From Bacteroidales bacterium (GTDB lineage Bacteria > Bacteroidota > Bacteroidia > Bacteroidales > UBA3824), in the NCBI GenBank assembly GCA_017541145.1, contig JAFXZT010000146.1, positions 1 through 56,040 on the forward strand: a stretch of 56,040 nucleotides of DNA. Reading direction: 5' to 3'. The notes beneath the pieces are model-generated. The model was not told the DNA's origin. It saw only the letters and a list, made by a program, of their open reading frames with translations, and searched no databases. Below are positions 7,945 to 16,008 of the stretch, piece by piece. The position numbers were made by a program, and so were the translations under genes. Each line of letters begins with the position of its first letter. The first letter of the stretch is position 1.

Positions 7945-10068
7945 ATGAATGAGAAATACATCAAACTAATAGCCGACAAATTGGGTATCAGAGAAATCCA
8001 AGTAAAAAACACGGCTTTCTTGTTTAGCCAAGGCGCTACAGTTCCGTTTATCAGCCGTTACAGAAAAGAGGCTACCGGAACTCTCAACGAGGTACAAGTT
8101 GCTCAAATCCAACAAGAAATAAAAAAATACGAGGATTTGGACAAACGACGCGATTCTATCATCGAAAGCATTGAATCTCAGGGGAAAATGACCGACGAAC
8201 TCAAGAAAAAACTTGAGGACACTTTGGATATGACTACTTTGGAAGATATCTACTTGCCTTTCAAACCCAAAAAGAAAACCCGCGCTTCTATCGCAAGAGA
8301 AAAAGGTTTGGAACCGTTGGCTGACATGCTTTTGCTGAAACAAAATTCTGATTCTGAGGAATTTGCAGCAAGATTTGTTAACGATAAAGTTGAAAATATC
8401 GACGAAGCTCTCAAAGGTGCACGCGATATTATTGCAGAACGTGTAAACGAAGATGCTGACGCAAGAAATCGTATAAGAAATCTATTCAAAAGGGAATCTG
8501 TAATTTACAGCAAAGTTGTAAAAGGCAAGGAAGAAGAAGCTCAAAAATTCAAAGATTATTTTGACTATTCAGAAAAATTGTCACGCATTGCTGGTCACAG
8601 ACTTATGGCTCTTATGCGCGGTCAAAACGAAGGATTTTTGAAAATCACAATAGAACCCGAAGAAGAAAACGCACTTACTATACTTGATCGTCAATTTGTA
8701 AGAGGCAACGGCGAGGCGGCTAAACAGGTAGAAATGGCTGTAACTGACTGTTACAAAAGATTGTTGCAACCGTCAATCGAAACCGAATTTGCCAATATTG
8801 CAAAAGACAAAGCCGACGAAGAAGCTATCAATGTATTTGCCGAAAACCTTCGCAACTTGTTGTTAGCAAGTCCGTTGGGTAAAAAAAGGATATTGGCACT
8901 CGACCCCGGATTCAGAACCGGATGCAAACTTGTTTGTCTCGACGAACAAGGCAATCTGCTTCATAATGAAGCAATTTACCCACATTCCGGCATGAAAGAA
9001 TCTTTTGAAGCCATGAAAAAAGTAACGACTCTTGTAGAACAATACAAGGCTGACTGCATCGCTATCGGCAACGGAACTGCAAGTCGCGAAACAGAAAGAT
9101 TCATCAAAAAAATCCGGTTTCCAAAAGATATTCAAGTTTATATCGTTTCAGAAAGCGGCGCGTCAATTTATTCGGCATCAGAAGTTGCCCGCGAGGAATT
9201 TCCTGAATACGATTTAACTGTAAGAGGCGCAGTATCAATTGGTCGCAGACTTTTGGATCCGCTGGCAGAACTCGTAAAAATAGATCCGAAATCTATCGGC
9301 GTAGGACAATATCAACATGATGTCAACCAAACAAAATTAAAAGAAAGTCTTGACAATGTGGTAGTTAGCTGCGTAAATCAAGTAGGTGTAAATGTAAATA
9401 CTGCGTCAAAACACTTATTGATGTATGTATCGGGTTTAGGTCCGACTTTGGCTCAAAATATCGTAAATTTCAGAAAAGAAAACGGTCCGTTCGGCTCGCG
9501 TACTGAACTGAAAAAAGTTCCAAGAATGGGCGACAAAGCGTTTGAACAGTGCGCAGGATTCTTGAGAATAGACGGTGCTGAAAATCCGCTTGACAATTCG
9601 GCTGTACATCCTGAAAAATATTATATAGTCAACAAAATGGCAAAAGATTTGGGATGCGATGTAAAAGACTTAATTGAAAACAAGGAAATCCGCCAAAAAA
9701 TCGACATAAAAAAATATGTTGATGACAAAACCGGTTTGCCGACTCTCAACGATATTCTTACCGAACTCGAAAAACCGGGACGAGATCCCCGCGGAGTTTT
9801 TACGGCACCGGAATTTGAACAAAATGTTGAGACTATCAAGGATTTGAAAGAAGGCATGATTCTCAACGGAATTGTAACGAATGTTACAAATTTTGGCGCA
9901 TTTGTTGACCTTGGAATACATATTAGCGGACTAATTCACGTTTCGCAACTACCGATAAAACGCGGCGGAAATCCGGCATCAATCCTAAAAATTCATCAAC
10001 CTGTAAAAGTAAAAGTAATTTCGATTGATTACAACCGCGAACGAATTGGTCTTGCATTGGAAAAATAA
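7945..10068 (+). CDS. tex: Tex family RNA-binding transcription accessory protein
   Basis: This 707-residue protein matches Tex along its length: a helical N-terminal region with the 'TVPFISRYRKEATG' signature (residues about 30-45), a YqgF/RNase H-like fold starting 'ILALDPGFRTG' (about 311), helix-hairpin-helix repeats ('YVSGLGPTLAQNIVNFR'), and a C-terminal S1 domain ('GMILNGIVTNVTNFGAFVDL', about 637-705). Tex binds nucleic acid and affects transcription and RNA turnover; the homologue Spt6 is a eukaryotic elongation factor. The ATG at 7945 was preferred to an in-frame one at 7894 because family homology begins with MNEKYIKLIADKL. It is divergent from the cyclase gene and followed by a strong terminator. 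Confidence 0.93.
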   Translation: MNEKYIKLIADKLGIREIQVKNTAFLFSQGATVPFISRYRKEATGTLNEVQVAQIQQEIKKYEDLDKRRDSIIESIESQGKMTDELKKKLEDTLDMTTLEDIYLPFKPKKKTRASIAREKGLEPLADMLLLKQNSDSEEFAARFVNDKVENIDEALKGARDIIAERVNEDADARNRIRNLFKRESVIYSKVVKGKEEEAQKFKDYFDYSEKLSRIAGHRLMALMRGQNEGFLKITIEPEEENALTILDRQFVRGNGEAAKQVEMAVTDCYKRLLQPSIETEFANIAKDKADEEAINVFAENLRNLLLASPLGKKRILALDPGFRTGCKLVCLDEQGNLLHNEAIYPHSGMKESFEAMKKVTTLVEQYKADCIAIGNGTASRETERFIKKIRFPKDIQVYIVSESGASIYSASEVAREEFPEYDLTVRGAVSIGRRLLDPLAELVKIDPKSIGVGQYQHDVNQTKLKESLDNVVVSCVNQVGVNVNTASKHLLMYVSGLGPTLAQNIVNFRKENGPFGSRTELKKVPRMGDKAFEQCAGFLRIDGAENPLDNSAVHPEKYYIVNKMAKDLGCDVKDLIENKEIRQKIDIKKYVDDKTGLPTLNDILTELEKPGRDPRGVFTAPEFEQNVETIKDLKEGMILNGIVTNVTNFGAFVDLGIHISGLIHVSQLPIKRGGNPASILKIHQPVKVKVISIDYNRERIGLALEK

Positions 10069-10097
10069 CAAAGTAAGATACTAAAATTCAATAATTT

Positions 10098-10145
10098 TAC
10101 CGTTTGACAAAGCTCGAAAAAGTTTTCTCAAACGGTATTTTTTTT
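10098..10145 (+). terminator. Intrinsic terminator of tex
   Basis: TACCGTTTGA (10098-10107) pairs perfectly with TCAAACGGTA (10128-10137), followed by eight Ts. Confidence 0.85.
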
Positions 10146-10191
10146 AACAAAATCTAAACAAAAAAATTTCAATAAAAGCAAAAATTTATTG

Positions 10192-10199
10192 TAATTTTG
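10192..10199 (+). promoter_or_regulatory. Minus-7 box of the pseudouridine synthase gene
   Basis: TAATTTTG, followed by C, 17 bases upstream of the ATG at 10217; a short leader, as is common in this window. Confidence 0.6.
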
Positions 10200-10216
10200 C
10201 GGCAAAGAAAAAAGTC

Positions 10217-10900
10217 ATGGAAATCCTTTACGAAGACAATCACTTAATAATAGTATCCAAAACAGTAAACGAAATTGTACAAGGCGACAAAACCGGCGAT
10301 AAAACACTTATCGACACCGTAAAAGCCTATATCAAAGAGAAATACAACAAACCGGGCGAAGTATTTTTGGGATTGACACACCGTTTGGACCGTCCGACTT
10401 CCGGAATCGTGATTTTCGCTAAAACAAGCAAAGCACTTTCAAGAATGAACGAGATGTTCAGAAACGGCGATGTTCACAAAACGTATTGGGCAATCACCGG
10501 AAAATGTCCCGACTCCGACGAAGCAACTTTGGAAAACTTTTTGCAAAAGAACGAAAAACAAAATAAAAGTTATGTTACAAAAACAGAATCCAAAGAGGCA
10601 AAAAAGGCAATCTTAAAATACAAAGTAATAGCGAAATCCGACAGATATTACTTATTGGAAATCAATCTTTTAACAGGTCGTCACCACCAAATACGCTGTC
10701 AACTTGCACATATCGGTTGCCCTGTGAAAGGCGATTTGAAATACGGCTATCCGAGATCAAATTCAGACGGCGGATTGTCGCTTCACGCCCGCAAAGTGCA
10801 ATTTATACACCCTGTCAGCAAAAAAGAAATTAAAATTGTTGCGCCCGTTCCAAACGACAAACTTTGGAAATTCTTTGAAGAAAACGCTGTAACAGACTAA
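10217..10900 (+). CDS. RluA-family pseudouridine synthase
   Basis: This 227-residue protein isomerises uridine to pseudouridine in rRNA or tRNA. The catalytic Asp58 lies in the family motif 'THRLDRPTSG', with the later 'LTGRHHQIR' motif that contacts the flipped uridine. There is no N-terminal S4 domain: it starts directly in the catalytic fold, as in RluA, RluC-short or TruC-like members, so the exact target base cannot be named. It stands alone between the tex terminator and the minus-strand RNA units, with its own TAATTTTG promoter. The hairpin beginning 28 bases after its stop is shared with the convergent RNA unit. Confidence 0.9.
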   Translation: MEILYEDNHLIIVSKTVNEIVQGDKTGDKTLIDTVKAYIKEKYNKPGEVFLGLTHRLDRPTSGIVIFAKTSKALSRMNEMFRNGDVHKTYWAITGKCPDSDEATLENFLQKNEKQNKSYVTKTESKEAKKAILKYKVIAKSDRYYLLEINLLTGRHHQIRCQLAHIGCPVKGDLKYGYPRSNSDGGLSLHARKVQFIHPVSKKEIKIVAPVPNDKLWKFFEENAVTD

Positions 10901-10920
10901 TTTTCAGAACTTATAAAAAA

Positions 10921-10952
10921 ATAAAAACCCTCAATTGAAAATCAACTGAGGG
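10921..10952 (-). terminator. Terminator of RNA unit copy 1
   Basis: On the minus strand CCCTCAGTTG pairs with CAATTGAGGG across a 5-base loop with one mismatch (10928-10952), followed by TTTTTAT. It may also end the convergent pseudouridine synthase transcript. Confidence 0.75.
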
Positions 10953-11168
10953 CTTTAAAATTGAGTTAATAAAAACAGGTCGTTAAATGTACCTTCAAAA
11001 AAACTGATTATAAAAAGACTTGCAAATGAAAAATATTTAATGTTTCATAATTAGTTAGTATAGTCTGATCGGTTGTTGAGTTAATAATTATTGTTGTTAA
11101 TATATTTGTGTTGAGTTAATATCTTCATCCTAAGTTGTTACCTATTCTTAAGATGTTGTTTTGTTTTT
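10921..11168 (-). ncRNA. Candidate small RNA, copy 1 of a triplicated family
   Basis: Inferred minus-strand transcript of about 248 nt. It starts just after a TACATTTG box and ends in an intrinsic terminator. The invariant 30-base core lies at 11004-11033 and includes TTGCAAGTCTTTTTATAATC on the transcribed strand; a conserved GAAACATT precedes it. The 5' half is AT-rich with repeated TTAACTCAA motifs. No reading frame is shared with the other copies. Downstream is only the convergent end of the pseudouridine synthase gene, so it is not the leader of another gene. Function unknown; a trans-acting RNA is the simplest reading. Confidence 0.6.
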
Positions 11169-11174
11169 ACATTA

Positions 11175-11224
11175 CAAATGTATAACGAATAATTCACACA
11201 GCATTCATTCATTTTGTTCATTTT
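11175..11224 (-). promoter_or_regulatory. Promoter and upstream direct-repeat box of RNA unit copy 1
   Basis: TACATTTG lies at 11175-11182 on the minus strand. Exactly 25 bases upstream is AAAATGAACAAAATGAA (11208-11224), two AAAATGAA repeats separated by C. There is no TTG at the usual minus-33 spacing, suggesting that an activator bound at about -37 to -53 replaces it. Confidence 0.65.
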
Positions 11225-11493
11225 GTTAATTTATTGTAACAATCTGAAATTCAATTAAATAAAACTAAAAATTATTTAATTATTTTTGATTCTGTTCATT
11301 TTTTTGACACAATTTTGCTTACGAAATACCTCTTTTTTTATACTAAATTTACAAAAACGATGAAAACAGCACGGCTTTTCTACAAAAAATCAACATCCAA
11401 AAATATATTGTAACAAAAAAAAATTAATATTTCAGTAAAAATCAACAAAAAAATTTCATATATTTACGCTCTGAAATTCAAACGGAAACAATT
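11225..11493. other. AT-rich gap with no recognised gene
   Basis: About 270 bases between the upstream box of RNA unit 1 and the small membrane protein gene. A TATATTTA at 11459-11466 is a weak minus-7 candidate for that gene. Nothing else is visible. Confidence 0.5.
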
Positions 11494-12009
11494 ATGCAAA
11501 ATAACAACAAAAGGAAAAACGAATCAAAAGCAATACGGTTAACATTAATAGCAACGAGCTTAACCTTGGGTATTATTATTTTCAAAATATTAGTACCTAA
11601 AGATAGTAACGAAAGTATTTGGATGATCTTAATAGGATTGTCGTGCATATTGAGTATATATTATTTATTGAGAATAAGTTTTTGGATTTTTGCGAACTGC
11701 GTATTTGAAGAAAAGTCAAATATAATAAAAAATCAAAATCAATCTTGCGACAATTGGCTAAAGAATTATGTTCCGCCGTTTCTGAAAAATCCAAAGCTAA
11801 TTGCTTCTAATCCAAACGATTACAATTTATATTTTAGTGAAGGTAAATACATCTTGACACTGAAATATCCCGACAACACATTCGGACATTTTGAGATAAC
11901 ACAAAAAGAAGCTCAAAAAGTTCACGAAGTATCAAAAGATATCAGAACCGACTACAGACGCTACCAATCAAGAGAAATTATTGCTGCGCCGGTTGCCTTT
12001 GCATTCTAA
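11494..12009 (+). CDS. Small two-TM membrane protein between RNA units
   Basis: This 171-residue protein has a basic N-terminus (MQNNNKRKNESKAIR), two transmembrane helices at about residues 15-35 and 42-68, and a soluble C-terminal region of about 100 residues that includes a 'YFSEGKYILTLKYPDNTFGHF' beta-type segment, over 20 residues only if counted end to end (positions about 112-132). It fits an inner-membrane protein with a cytoplasmic tail. No family is recognised. It is the only plus-strand gene in the gene-poor stretch, lying between RNA unit copies 1 and 2, which run the other way, so it cannot be their coding sequence. Whether it is functionally linked to them is unknown. Confidence 0.65.
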   Translation: MQNNNKRKNESKAIRLTLIATSLTLGIIIFKILVPKDSNESIWMILIGLSCILSIYYLLRISFWIFANCVFEEKSNIIKNQNQSCDNWLKNYVPPFLKNPKLIASNPNDYNLYFSEGKYILTLKYPDNTFGHFEITQKEAQKVHEVSKDIRTDYRRYQSREIIAAPVAFAF

Positions 12010-12103
12010 ACTATCTTTTTTTTTAACATCTGCTAACCTCCCAAACGCAAGCTTAACTTGTGAAAAAAAATTTGAATTTCGTATTTCAATTACAAACCTC
12101 ATA

Positions 12104-12140
12104 AAAAATAAAAACCTCAGAATCAACTGACTCTGAGGTT
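12104..12140 (-). terminator. Terminator of RNA unit copy 2
   Basis: On the minus strand AACCTCAGA pairs perfectly with TCTGAGGTT around a 10-base loop (12113-12140), followed by a T-rich tail TTTATTTTTTAT. It lies about 100 bases past the membrane protein gene and could serve both strands. Confidence 0.75.
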
Positions 12141-12357
12141 TCGGTCTCTAGTTTGATAAAACGGTTGAAATTTGCATCTTCTAAAAAAACTGATTATAAA
12201 AAGACTTGCAAATGAAAAAAAAATTTAATGTTTCTTACTTAAAAATCATAACAATAAGCTTAATTTCTTATTGACAATAGTTTGAATTAAATAGATTGCT
12301 AACACTTTCTTTCTTTGAGTTAACTTTCTCTGTTTGATTCAATGTTGTATTGTTTTT
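12104..12357 (-). ncRNA. Candidate small RNA, copy 2 of a triplicated family
   Basis: Inferred minus-strand transcript of about 250 nt from after TAGATTTG to the terminator. The invariant core is at 12190-12219 with a GAAACATT just upstream on the transcribed strand. Its length and the order of its parts match copy 1 almost exactly, while the 5' third has diverged. Downstream on its strand lies only the antisense end of the membrane protein gene, so it should be free-standing. Confidence 0.6.
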
Positions 12358-12363
12358 ACGTTA

Positions 12364-12413
12364 CAAATCTACAACAATTTTTTAATATCGGCTCTGTTCA
12401 TTTTGTTCATTTT
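12364..12413 (-). promoter_or_regulatory. Promoter and upstream direct-repeat box of RNA unit copy 2
   Basis: TAGATTTG at 12364-12371 and the identical 17-base AAAATGAACAAAATGAA box at 12397-12413, again separated by exactly 25 bases. No minus-33 TTG. Confidence 0.65.
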
Positions 12414-12634
12414 TCATTCAGTTGGTATTTGATTGATTTTAAACAAAATACAACTGTAAAAAATTTTATTTTTTTTTATTTCATTCACTAAAAAAAATAA
12501 TTATTTAACAAAATTAAACATTTGCTCAGCCGATTTTTAAAGAAAAAGTTACAAAAAAGAGGTTAAAGACCAAAATCGCATTATCGTTAGACATTTTATT
12601 ATAATCAAAAAAAACAACGGATGTACCGATATGC

Positions 12635-12670
12635 AAAAAAAAAACCTCAAGACCAAGGAATCTTGAGGTT
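12635..12670 (-). terminator. Terminator of RNA unit copy 3
   Basis: On the minus strand AACCTCAAGA pairs perfectly with TCTTGAGGTT around an 8-base loop (12643-12670), and is followed by an uninterrupted run of Ts. The strongest of the three terminators. Confidence 0.85.
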
Positions 12671-12901
12671 TCGAGTTTAATGGTTGAAAAAAAGGTTGTC
12701 AAATTCTAAAAACTGATTATAAAAAGACTTGCAAATGAAAAAAATCAATGTTTCACAATTAAAAATATTATAACAATTAAAAGCTTAATTTATAATTGGC
12801 TAATAGTTCTTCAGTTGTTATCAGAGCTAACAGATTATTTTAATTTTAAGCTGTAAGAAAATAAATTTCTTAGTTTTTACTAAGTATTTTATTCTCTTTT
12901 G
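12635..12901 (-). ncRNA. Candidate small RNA, copy 3 of a triplicated family
   Basis: Inferred minus-strand transcript of about 265 nt. The invariant core is at 12713-12742, with GAAACATT upstream of it. Near the 5' end a CTTAGTAAAAACTAAG hairpin occurs that is not seen in the other copies. An 11-codon frame starts in this copy close to the transcription start (MSKENKILSKN), but the equivalent ATG in copy 1 is followed at once by a stop and in copy 2 is ACG, so coding is unlikely. It is the first unit in transcription order. Confidence 0.6.
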
Positions 12902-12907
12902 ACATTA

Positions 12908-12957
12908 CAAATATAGGAAGCAATCTGCAAAAACTTCTCATTCATTTTGTTCATTTT
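12908..12957 (-). promoter_or_regulatory. Promoter and upstream direct-repeat box of RNA unit copy 3
   Basis: TATATTTG at 12908-12915 and the identical 17-base box AAAATGAACAAAATGAA at 12941-12957, with the same 25-base separation. Confidence 0.65.
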
Positions 12958-13081
12958 TAAAATTAATGTTAACTAACTGATTGACAGAAAAATATTTTTT
13001 CAAAAGATGTGCTTTTTTACAATAAATTAATTCTAACGAACGGAAAATTTACAAAAAATTATCAAAGTTAACAAAAAGAAA

Positions 13082-13113
13082 AGGACAGATTTTTAAAAGT
13101 AAAAATCCGTCCT
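13082..13113 (-). terminator. Intrinsic terminator of rimO
   Basis: On the minus strand AGGACGGATTTTT pairs with AAAAATCTGTCCT with one mismatch, followed by TTTTCTTTTT. It lies about 60 bases past the rimO stop. Confidence 0.75.
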
Positions 13114-13174
13114 CTCCGGGAAAAATCCCATGTATAATATATGAAAGTTGCTTTTTAAAAAAAATTTGTTGAGG

Positions 13175-14488
13175 TTATACAGGTTTTGCAAAAAGGTCAA
13201 ACTCCTGAACGTCAGTAATTTCCACGTTATAAAAATTACCGATTTCAAAATTTGGAGCATCGGAAATTTTTACTAAAACTTCGCAATCTACTTCCGGAGA
13301 ATCAAACATCGTACGACCTACCCAAAATTCGGCTTCTTGACGGTCGATTATGATTTCCATTGTTTTACCGATTTTTGCAACGTTCAATTGCAACGAAATT
13401 CGCTGCTGAATCGACATAATTCTGTCGGCACGCTCTTGTTTTACTTCTTCCGGTACGTCGTCTTTGAAATGTTCAGCGGAATATGTTCCTTCTTCTTCGG
13501 AATATTGGAACACTCCTAACCTATCGAATTTTGCTTCTTTTATAAATTCTGCAAGTTCATCAATATCTTCCTCAGTTTCGCCGGGGAAACCTACCAACAA
13601 GCTGGTTCTCAATGTAATATCCGGAACTATTTCTCTAAATTTCTTTATGAGTGCTACAGTTTCGGCTTTGGTGTGACCTCGTTTCATATCCGAAAGTATA
13701 TGGTCGGAAATATGCTGAACCGGAATATCCAAATAGTGACAAACTTTTGGATTATCTTTCATTAAATCAAGGGTTTTCAACGGGAAATTGTTCGGATAAG
13801 TATAATGCATACGAATCCAATGCACACCGTCGATTTTTGCAAGTTGTTCTACAAGTTCCGGAAGTTTGAAATCATGGTAAAGGTCTTTGCCATAATAACT
13901 TAAATCCTGAGCTATGAGATTAAACTCTTTGGTACCGTTGGAAGCTAAAAGTTTTACTTCTTCAATTATTTCTTCCATCGGACGGGAGATGTAATTTCCT
14001 CTGATATAAGGAATTGCGCAAAAAGAACATTTACGGTTGCATCCCTCGGCAATTTTGATGTATGTTGTATGTTTTGCTGTAGAAATTAGTCTGGTATGAT
14101 CGCAAGGATTATCAAAATCTTCTACGTCAAGTCTATCGAGAATATCTTTCAAAGTGTTAACCCCGAAAAATTCATCACATTCAGGAATTTCTTTTGCTAA
14201 ATCTTCTTTGTAACGTTGTGAAAGACAGCCGAAAACAAAAAGTTTTTTGATAACACCCTCAGTTTTGAGATTTGCATAATAAATAATAGTGTCGATGCTT
14301 TCTTGTTTAGCATCAAGAATGAAACCACACGTATTAATAATCACGATGTCAACATCAGATGCATACTGATCGTCGTTGTTGAAATAAACCACATCGTATT
14401 TTTGCGCGATGCGGGTAGCAAGATCTTCGGAATCTACAAGGTTTTTGCTGCATCCCAAAGTAACGATAGCAATCGTTTTTTTCTTCAT
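13175..14488 (-). CDS. rimO: RimO, ribosomal protein uS12 methylthiotransferase
   Basis: This 437-residue enzyme adds a methylthio group to the conserved Asp of ribosomal protein uS12. The UPF0004 domain has Cys13 (TLGCSKN, the RimO form), Cys54 (INTCGF) and Cys88 (FGCLSQ). The radical SAM cluster cysteines are in CNRKCSFC (150, 154, 157), with the 'RTSLLVGFPGET' region near residue 300. The last 65 residues form a TRAM domain. Length and motifs are normal. It has its own TATCTTTG promoter and a terminator. It is the third methylthiotransferase of the window, with MtaB and MiaB. Confidence 0.95.
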   Translation of the reverse strand: MKKKTIAIVTLGCSKNLVDSEDLATRIAQKYDVVYFNNDDQYASDVDIVIINTCGFILDAKQESIDTIIYYANLKTEGVIKKLFVFGCLSQRYKEDLAKEIPECDEFFGVNTLKDILDRLDVEDFDNPCDHTRLISTAKHTTYIKIAEGCNRKCSFCAIPYIRGNYISRPMEEIIEEVKLLASNGTKEFNLIAQDLSYYGKDLYHDFKLPELVEQLAKIDGVHWIRMHYTYPNNFPLKTLDLMKDNPKVCHYLDIPVQHISDHILSDMKRGHTKAETVALIKKFREIVPDITLRTSLLVGFPGETEEDIDELAEFIKEAKFDRLGVFQYSEEEGTYSAEHFKDDVPEEVKQERADRIMSIQQRISLQLNVAKIGKTMEIIIDRQEAEFWVGRTMFDSPEVDCEVLVKISDAPNFEIGNFYNVEITDVQEFDLFAKPV

Positions 14489-14522
14489 AAGAACAATAAT
14501 TGTTGGATTTTTTTTAACGAGG

Positions 14523-14530
14523 CAAAGATA
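14523..14530 (-). promoter_or_regulatory. Minus-7 box of rimO
   Basis: TATCTTTG on the minus strand, 34 bases upstream of the rimO ATG. Confidence 0.6.
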
Positions 14531-14766
14531 GGTATTTTTTAATTATCAGAAGGTTAAAATAATGTTTATTTTGCAGTAACAGCGATAAAGGAATAATACA
14601 AATTAAAAAATGTATTGTCGCATTTTTTATTTAAAATAATATTGAAAAATGCCCGAAATGTCAATAATTTTCATTTATTTTGCAATAGAATTAATCGTGA
14701 AAGATTTTCACATAATTTGACATTCAAATAGATATATCAAAAAAAACAAACTGAAATAAAAACGAA

Positions 14767-15975
14767 ATGGCATTTTCAAATAGTGGAATCCAGCAACTCG
14801 GCATTGGCGTAACAAATGTTTACGAAGCGTGGGATTGGTACAGAGAAAATTTTGGAGCCGACGTGATGTTGAGCGACGCTCCGGGCGAGGCTTCTATGAT
14901 GCAACCCTACACCAACCATCAACCACAATCGCGCCACACCATCTTGGCTTACAACATGCAAGGCGGCGGCGGTCTTGAAATTTGGCAATACACCTCAAGA
15001 GAGCCACACAAACTTGAATTTCAGCCAAAATTGGGCGACTTAGGTACAATTGTAGGTAAATTGAAAAGCCCGAATGTTGCTGCGGCATACCTCAAGTTCA
15101 AAAATTCTCCAAACGGCGCAACCCTTCTATCAAGTTTCGGTAAAAATCTCAACGGCAAAGAACATTTCTTCTTGAAAGATCCTTTCGGAAACTTTTTTGA
15201 GGTTGTGGAAAGCGATATAGTTTTCAAAGAAACCAACTCAAAAATCGGCGGTATTTACGGTGCAATTTGCGGCGTTACCGACATGGAAAAATCTATAGAA
15301 TTTTACAAAAATATACTTGGTTACGACACTGTAATTTACGATGATACCGACGTTTTTGAGGATTTCAAAATGATTCCGGGCGGCGAAGACAAATTCAGAA
15401 GAGTTTTGCTCGGTCATTCTGAAAAACGTAAAGGTCCTTTTTCTAACTTCCTGAATGAATCGCAAATAGAACTTGTTCAACTTGTAAACAGCGACCGCAA
15501 ACCAAGAAATATTTACGATTTTGAAAAACATCTTTGGGGCGACCCGGGATTTATTCAAATCTGTTTTGATATCAGAAATATGAAAGGTTTGAAAAAGCAT
15601 TGCGAATCTTACGGTTTGAAATTTCAATGCGATTCCAACCCGGAGGCTTACGAAAATGCAGCCGAAATTTTTGATATGGGCGGCGCATCCGGACATTTTA
15701 CTTATATCGAAGATCCGGACAGAAATCTTATTGAATTTGTTGAAACCTACTATGTTCCAATTGCTAAGAAATTGCATCTCGGACTCAATCTCAGAAAAAA
15801 AGACCCGGAAAAAGCATTGCCGGATTTTGTAATGGCAGGTCTAAAATTCTTGCGTAAAGGTGCAGACTATTCTACTTCGGATATTGCAAAAGCCAAAACA
15901 GCGATTTCCGACGAGTGTGCATTGAGAATAAAAGCTCAAAATGAGCAAGCAAGTCAACAGAACAATAACAAATAA
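14767..15975 (+). CDS. Double VOC (glyoxalase/dioxygenase fold) protein
   Basis: This 402-residue cytoplasmic protein contains two vicinal-oxygen-chelate modules, residues about 5-150 ('QQLGIGVTNVYEAWDWYREN' to 'DPFGNFFEVVES') and about 160-330 ('GAICGVTDMEKSIEFYKNIL' to 'DPDRNLIEFVET'). VOC proteins bind a divalent metal through His/Glu residues and include glyoxalase I, ring-cleaving dioxygenases and epimerases; the Glu in each 'FxEVVE/LIEFVE' is a likely metal ligand. The C-terminal 70 residues are helical and polar and end in a Gln/Asn-rich tail. The PLP enzyme gene starts 33 bases downstream, suggesting an operon and a shared substrate pathway. The reaction cannot be assigned. Confidence 0.8.
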   Translation: MAFSNSGIQQLGIGVTNVYEAWDWYRENFGADVMLSDAPGEASMMQPYTNHQPQSRHTILAYNMQGGGGLEIWQYTSREPHKLEFQPKLGDLGTIVGKLKSPNVAAAYLKFKNSPNGATLLSSFGKNLNGKEHFFLKDPFGNFFEVVESDIVFKETNSKIGGIYGAICGVTDMEKSIEFYKNILGYDTVIYDDTDVFEDFKMIPGGEDKFRRVLLGHSEKRKGPFSNFLNESQIELVQLVNSDRKPRNIYDFEKHLWGDPGFIQICFDIRNMKGLKKHCESYGLKFQCDSNPEAYENAAEIFDMGGASGHFTYIEDPDRNLIEFVETYYVPIAKKLHLGLNLRKKDPEKALPDFVMAGLKFLRKGADYSTSDIAKAKTAISDECALRIKAQNEQASQQNNNK

Positions 15976-16008
15976 AAATCAAAAGTTTATTTCATAAATT
16001 AAGCGACA

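Noticed and set aside
10928-10952. Reading the hairpin only as the terminator of the pseudouridine synthase
   Set aside because: Its best T tract is on the minus strand, and it forms part of a unit repeated twice more without a convergent gene.
12867-12902. Short frame (11 codons, MSKENKILSKN) at the 5' end of RNA unit copy 3 as a leader peptide
   Set aside because: The matching position in copy 1 is ATG followed directly by TAA and in copy 2 is ACG, so it is not conserved.
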